Shown: piece by piece, positions 59,765 to 64,000 of the stretch
Numbering within the stretch: position 1 is the first letter of the stretch
How the letters are laid out: each line of letters opens with the position of its first letter
DNA from: Actinomycetota bacterium
GTDB lineage: Bacteria; Actinomycetota; Thermoleophilia; RBG-16-64-13
DNA length: 64,000 nt
Assembly (NCBI GenBank): GCA_018830645.1
Contig: JAHJSA010000050.1
Coordinates: 62,001 to 126,000 of the forward strand
Direction: 5' to 3'
Notes under the pieces: generated by a model
The model's input: only the letters and a program-made list of their open reading frames with translations
What the model was told of the DNA's origin: nothing
Database searches by the model: none
Position numbers and translations under genes: made by a program

Positions 59765-62473
59765 TCATACCGCTCCCCCGATGTGGGCGCGCGCCGCCGC
59801 GAGCTGCTCAGCCCGAGTCTCCACGCCCCCTTCGACGCGCATACGCGTCAGGGACTGCAGGATGCGCCCCACCCCCGGTCCCTCGCGGGCGCCGAGCGCA
59901 ATCAGGTCGGCGCCGGATATCTCCAAGGTGCGCGCTCTGAGCACCTCGAGGAAGCGCTCGAATTGCGCACGGGCCGTTCCGGCGCCCGCCCGGCCCATGC
60001 AGAAGACCACGGCCTCGACGGGCACCTTCCGCAGCAACCGGAAGAGCTCCCAATCTCCGAGTTGCTCGTCGCCCAACTGCTGGGTGAGGCGGGAGCCCAG
60101 AGTCACGCTCGCACGCAGCACGTGCCTGTCGGCGTGCTTCAGTCTCAACTTCTCCAACCACATGAAGAGCTCCTCGTGGGTCATGTTGCGCGTGACGGCT
60201 GCGAGCCGCAGCCGCCAGGGTACCACTTCGGCGCGCAGATCGAGCCGCGCGACCACCTCGTCCAAGGCGTGGATGAGGGCCACGGTCCGGGCGCCGGTGG
60301 CCAACTTCGGGTGCACCTGCCGTGCCACGCCCAGGTCGAACAGACGACCAAGGGTGTACGACACGTCCGGCTCCCCCAGGAGGGCCACCAGTTCGTCGCG
60401 CAGTCGCGCGCTCGAGAGGTCGCCTACCAGGTGCATGTCGACACAGGCGCGCGCCAGCGCCCTCGTCTGTTCGTCCATGCGGAAGCCGTAGCGATTCTCG
60501 TAGCGCACGGCACGGAAGATGCGCGTGGGGTCTTCGATGAAGCTCAGGTTGTGCAACACCTTGATCGCGCCGGAGTCAAGATCTTCCAATCCCCCGAAGA
60601 AATCGATCACCGTGCCCAGATCATCACCCTTGAGAGACACCGCCATGGCGTTGACCGTGAAGTCCCGTCGGAAGAGATCCTGACGGATCGACGCATGTTC
60701 CACGCTGGGCAGCGCGGCAGGGTAGTCGTAGAACTCGGTACGCGTCGTAGCCACATCTACGTGGAACGGCTCAGCTCCCCTCTGCGGCGGAAGGGGCTCG
60801 TCGCCGACGGAATCGGGCGGAAGCAGCACCACCGCAGTCTGGAACTTCTGGTGCGCCCGCACCCGCCCGCCGAGCTTGCGAGCCAGACGTCGGGCGAAGT
60901 CGATGCCGTCGCCCTCGACTGCGATGTCGATATCGGAGTTCTGTCGCCCCAGGAGGAGGTCGCGAACGAAGCCTCCTACCAGATACACGCCGGCGAACTC
61001 CTCGGAGACCGTGGATACCGCCTTGAAGAGACGTCCGAACGTGGGTAGATCACCAAGGTACTCCAACGTACAGGCGGTCACCCCCTCGCGCGGACCGGAG
61101 GGGGACATGCCGTGCTGCGCCGCCAACACATCGGTGCGAGTGGCTATGCCTATGACATCGGCCACCTCGACGACGCCGCTGCTGTCGGCACGGGAGTACG
61201 CCTCGTCGGCCAAGATGGGCAGCCGGCCCACGTTCGTGGCCGCCATGAGCCGCTGGAGTTCGTCGAGGGTCGCAGTAGCGGGCGCGAACACCACGTTCCG
61301 AGTCATGACCCCCTTCACCGGCGCGTGGCCCAGCCCATGGCGCACAGCCTTGTCCAGGTCGCGCCTGGCCACGATGCCCACGACCCGCCCGCCCTCTTTC
61401 ACCGATATCCCGGAATGGCCGTAGCGCTGCGCGGTGAAGAGCGCTTCCTCTACAGAGGTGTCCGAGGCGATGAAGCGTACGGGCCGGCTCATGACATCGG
61501 CGGCGGTGGGGACGGCCGGCGCGGCCGCCTCCATCTCCTCGAGCAAACGACGGACTATCTCTTCCGATGTCAAGTCGCGAAGGACGGCCGACCCCGCCTG
61601 TGGATGGCCCCCTCCCCCTAGACCCCGCAGAAGAGCACCGACATCGACCATCCTGGAGCGAGAGCGAGCGGTCACGAACCGGCGCTCCTCCATCTCGACC
61701 ACCTGGAGGAGCACATCCGAGTTCAGCAGATCCATGGCCTTGTGGGCGATCACGCTCAGCCCGTCCACATACACCGGGCTGTCGAGCACGGCCACGTGCA
61801 CCTCCTGGCCCTTCACGTACTCCACTCTCACGTGGTCCACGACCCTCAGAAGTAGCTCTCGTTGCTCCGCTGTGAGCGGATTGTGCAGGTAGCGCTCGAT
61901 CAGCGCCTGGGATGCCCCCATCCGCATGCAGATGGCCAGCATCTCGGCGTCGCGTACGGTGGTTCGGGGGTAGGTGAGCGACCCAGTGTCTTCGTGGATG
62001 CCGAGAGCGAAAATAGTGGCCTCCAAGGGCGAGATCGCGAACTCTCGCTCCCGAAGGATGTGCACCATCGCCGTTGCCAAGGCACCGTCCCCCGACACGA
62101 CCCAGTTCTCGCCTCGCACGAACGAGGGACGCTCCTCCGGCTCGCCCCCGTGGTGGTCGAACACAACCACCTCCACGTCTTCGCTTCCACACAGCACTCC
62201 GAGTTCAGCCAAACGGACGCAATCGGAGGTGTCCACGACCACCAGTCGGCGGACGGAGTCCAGGTCGAGTGACCGGAACGGCAGGAGTGGCAACTCCTCG
62301 CCGTGCAGGCTCACGAAATCCCTCACGTTGCGGTTCAGGGACCCCGCGAACACGATGCGTGCGTCGGGATACAGACGGGACGCGCCGACGGCCGCGGCGA
62401 ACGCGTCGAAGTCGGCGTTCTGATGCGTCGTGATGACAGAGAATACCCTGATATCCGCCGAGGGGGTCGGCAT
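59765..62473 (-). CDS. DHH phosphoesterase - CBS pair - tRNA nucleotidyltransferase fusion
   Basis: 902 residues in three modules. Residues 1-310: DHH/DHHA1 phosphoesterase (THQNADFDAFAAAVGASRLYP, VVVDTSDCVRL, VFDHHGGEPEER, GGGGHPQAGSAVL). About 320-450: two CBS domains (DVMSRPVRFIASDTSVEEALF, VKGVMTRNVVFAPATATLDEL), likely nucleotide sensors. About 480-902: CCA/poly(A) nucleotidyltransferase (VYLVGGFVRDLLLGRQNSDIDIAVEGDG, RRDFTVNAMAVSL, PTRIFRAVRYENRYGFRM). It probably adds A or CCA to tRNA ends. tRNA-Pro here lacks encoded CCA. The DHH module may degrade short RNA or cyclic dinucleotides. Confidence 0.92.
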   Translation of the reverse strand: MPTPSADIRVFSVITTHQNADFDAFAAAVGASRLYPDARIVFAGSLNRNVRDFVSLHGEELPLLPFRSLDLDSVRRLVVVDTSDCVRLAELGVLCGSEDVEVVVFDHHGGEPEERPSFVRGENWVVSGDGALATAMVHILREREFAISPLEATIFALGIHEDTGSLTYPRTTVRDAEMLAICMRMGASQALIERYLHNPLTAEQRELLLRVVDHVRVEYVKGQEVHVAVLDSPVYVDGLSVIAHKAMDLLNSDVLLQVVEMEERRFVTARSRSRMVDVGALLRGLGGGGHPQAGSAVLRDLTSEEIVRRLLEEMEAAAPAVPTAADVMSRPVRFIASDTSVEEALFTAQRYGHSGISVKEGGRVVGIVARRDLDKAVRHGLGHAPVKGVMTRNVVFAPATATLDELQRLMAATNVGRLPILADEAYSRADSSGVVEVADVIGIATRTDVLAAQHGMSPSGPREGVTACTLEYLGDLPTFGRLFKAVSTVSEEFAGVYLVGGFVRDLLLGRQNSDIDIAVEGDGIDFARRLARKLGGRVRAHQKFQTAVVLLPPDSVGDEPLPPQRGAEPFHVDVATTRTEFYDYPAALPSVEHASIRQDLFRRDFTVNAMAVSLKGDDLGTVIDFFGGLEDLDSGAIKVLHNLSFIEDPTRIFRAVRYENRYGFRMDEQTRALARACVDMHLVGDLSSARLRDELVALLGEPDVSYTLGRLFDLGVARQVHPKLATGARTVALIHALDEVVARLDLRAEVVPWRLRLAAVTRNMTHEELFMWLEKLRLKHADRHVLRASVTLGSRLTQQLGDEQLGDWELFRLLRKVPVEAVVFCMGRAGAGTARAQFERFLEVLRARTLEISGADLIALGAREGPGVGRILQSLTRMRVEGGVETRAEQLAAARAHIGGAV

Positions 62474-62485
62474 GGCTGGCGCGTA

Positions 62486-63262
62486 CTACTGCCGGTCGAT
62501 GAAGGCTTTCAGGTTCACCGTCGCGATCGCCAGCTGTTCCCGCAACACGGGGCCTTCCAGGTCGGTGATACCCGGTTGGATCGCCGTCCCCTCGAGGATC
62601 TCCGCGTCGAGCAGACGCTGGAACGCTTCCTTCTCGTCGGAGGAAAGCTCGAGATCGTCGATGGCATCCGTGATCTCGTCCGCTTCCGGAAGCTCTTCGG
62701 TCGCCGCGCGCCCCATCACGAGAAGCATCAATCGTATGGAGGCGGACGCGTCAGGGGAGAACACCAGCGGGTCGTCCCCGGTGCCGGACATCGCGTGGTG
62801 CCAGAAGATCGCAGCTGCATAGTCTGAGTCATCGATGGAAGTCAAGTCTGCTTCCACGTCATCGAAGATCTGCTGGGCTTCCCCGTCCACGGGCCAGCCC
62901 ATGGCCAAGACCACCGCCTTGGCCAACTCCATACGATCCATGGGGTCCGTCGGCCCGAAGCGGGTACCTGCGGCCGCAGGTACGAGCCCGGTCTCGACGG
63001 CGGTCGTGATGCGCTCCACCTGCACGTAGTTCTCCGGGATGTCCTCGAAGGTCAGCTGCGCCTGCACTTCACCAGGGTCGAGTATCCCCGAGCTCTCCAC
63101 CAAGGTATACAGCGTGTAGACAGCGCCGAGGAATGCTGCCAGCACGAACAGATTCAGCACGATCCTCTTCACAAGTCGGAAGGAAAAGCGCTTCTTCTCC
63201 GGCCTCTCGGCGGGCTCACCCAGAATAGGAACATCCCAGTCCTGACGCACTCCATCCTCCAT
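62486..63262 (-). CDS. Membrane-anchored protein with an SLH-like extracellular region
   Basis: 258 residues. A cytoplasmic N-terminus of about 30 residues precedes one membrane helix (IVLNLFVLAAFLGAVYTLYTLV). Outside, TFEDIPENYVQVERITTAVETGLVPAAAGTRFGPTDPMDRMELAKAVVLAMG resembles an S-layer homology repeat, and a second weaker copy follows (AIFWHHAMSGTGDDPLVFSPDASASIRLMLLVMG). A wall-associated role is plausible; no enzyme motif is visible. Twelve bases before the DHH-CBS gene. Confidence 0.65.
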   Translation of the reverse strand: MEDGVRQDWDVPILGEPAERPEKKRFSFRLVKRIVLNLFVLAAFLGAVYTLYTLVESSGILDPGEVQAQLTFEDIPENYVQVERITTAVETGLVPAAAGTRFGPTDPMDRMELAKAVVLAMGWPVDGEAQQIFDDVEADLTSIDDSDYAAAIFWHHAMSGTGDDPLVFSPDASASIRLMLLVMGRAATEELPEADEITDAIDDLELSSDEKEAFQRLLDAEILEGTAIQPGITDLEGPVLREQLAIATVNLKAFIDRQ

Positions 63263-63282
63263 CTGCGATCAGATTGCGGCAA

Positions 63283-64000
63283 TCATACCGCGTCGATCAC
63301 GATTCCTCGAAGCGGAGGAGCATCCGGTCCCATTCGAAAGGCGGTGCTCACGAGTTCCACGGCCTCGCGCCCCAGCTGCTCTTCGTTCGCATGGATCCAC
63401 GCCACTACGTCCCCACGGTCCACCAGGGAGCCTGTCGGCGCCGCCAGCACCACACCGACCGCGTGGTCGATCCCTACTCCCTTGGTTTCCCGGCCCGCAC
63501 CCAGCAATAAACCCGCTCTGGCCACCGTCGTCGCAGTCACGGAGTGTACCCAGCCGGCCTCGGCGGCTCTCGCCGGCAGAACGAGCCTCGCTTCCGGAAG
63601 TCCGTTCCCATCGACCACATCTGCATGCCCGCCCTGTCCTTGCACCCACTCACGGGCTTTTCGAAGCGCGCTCCCGTCTTGCACGCGGCCGAGAGCGAGA
63701 GCCCGGCCCTCCGACAGATCCCCGGCCTGTCCCGCCATGAGAAGGAGATGCGCAGCCAACGTGATCACCACATGCCGAAGGTCGGCCGGTCCCCGTCCGT
63801 GGAGCACCTCGAACGCCTCGCGCACCTCGAGAGCGTTCCCCACGGCGAGTCCGAGGGGCTCGTCCATGGCGGTCAGCACAGCCCGCACCGAACGGCCCGC
63901 GTCTTTCCCGAGTTCGATCATGGTGCGCGCCACGCGGTGCGCCTGTTCCCGCTCACGCAAGAACGCTCCCTCGCCTACCTTGACATCCAGCACGATCGCA
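63283..64000 (-). CDS. Pyrimidine-nucleoside (thymidine) phosphorylase, C-terminal part (cut by window edge)
   Basis: About 239 residues remain; the frame continues past the window edge, so the track's start at 63993 is not real. AIVLDVKVGEGAFLRE is the family's conserved block, followed by KDAGRSVRAVLTAMDEPLGLAVGNALEV and the C-terminal domain with SLVDRGDVVAWIHANEE. It splits thymidine/uridine into base and sugar phosphate. DeoA and Pdp cannot be separated from this fragment. Confidence 0.92.
   Translation of the reverse strand, partial: AIVLDVKVGEGAFLREREQAHRVARTMIELGKDAGRSVRAVLTAMDEPLGLAVGNALEVREAFEVLHGRGPADLRHVVITLAAHLLLMAGQAGDLSEGRALALGRVQDGSALRKAREWVQGQGGHADVVDGNGLPEARLVLPARAAEAGWVHSVTATTVARAGLLLGAGRETKGVGIDHAVGVVLAAPTGSLVDRGDVVAWIHANEEQLGREAVELVSTAFRMGPDAPPLRGIVIDAV

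Overview
This is a 64 kb, high-GC (roughly 60-65 % by eye), gene-dense stretch of bacterial chromosome. It shows no insertion sequences, prophage genes, CRISPR arrays or rRNA genes. Several features point to an actinobacterium: a gcvH / garA (OdhI) / ftsR neighbourhood as in mycobacteria, a fusA2-type EF-G, frequent GTG/TTG starts, promoters that imply leaderless mRNAs, and an RsiG-family anti-sigma factor. Type IV pilus ATPases, an MglA/MglB pair, QueH, PATAN (DUF4388) proteins and a single-motif RsiG suggest an early-branching, non-filamentous lineage (Coriobacteriia-, Rubrobacteria- or Thermoleophilia-like). The window alone cannot settle which.

Layout, plus strand 1-37.2 kb. The window opens with the end of fusA2 and an rpiR regulator. 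Next comes a long recombination / queuosine / secretion run (yebC-ruvC-ruvA-ruvB-queH-queA-tgt-yajC), then secD-secF from a separate near-consensus promoter. After a phasin-like gene and a UbiB kinase come recJ-rel-response regulator, a metallo-beta-lactamase hydrolase with hisS and aspS, a lipoprotein, an IscU-MnmA fusion, and a general-stress-type block (DUF948 protein, small membrane protein, degenerate RsbW-like protein, SigB/F-type sigma). The strand ends with alaS-ruvX-mltG-aroE running into pilB-pilT-pilC and a second, divergent SigB-like sigma factor.

Centre, 37.3-41.8 kb. A minus-strand operon rsiG-(unknown)-garA-ftsR-apt starts from a good promoter that predicts a leaderless rsiG mRNA. 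It is preceded by a separate gcvH unit and a lone PATAN protein. Divergent from these is mglB-mglA. Together with the pilus ATPases this looks like a motility/adhesion block: pilus motors, a polarity GTPase switch, and a c-di-GMP-gated anti-sigma. In Rubrobacter radiotolerans a single-motif RsiG controls type IV pilus expression, so this is the most interesting part of the window.

Minus strand, 41.9-64 kb. From the right edge inward: a pyrimidine-nucleoside phosphorylase (cut by the edge), an SLH-like membrane protein, a DHH-CBS-nucleotidyltransferase fusion and a site-2 protease. Then follows a 13-gene overlapping operon, scpA-scpB-rluB-hisC-aroF-tyrA-aroA-cmk-plsC-ispH-der-plsY-gpsA, covering chromosome segregation, aromatic amino acids, isoprenoid and phospholipid precursors and ribosome assembly. 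It is followed by tRNA-Pro(GGG) without encoded CCA, pgsA, a nucleotidyltransferase/degenerate phosphomannomutase fusion and a VanW protein.

Most genes are confidently assigned from family motifs. Promoters, terminators and some start codons were read by eye and are weaker. No gene-free stretch exceeds 300 bases; the longest gap, about 225 bases between fusA2 and rpiR, holds a perfect 13-bp hairpin.
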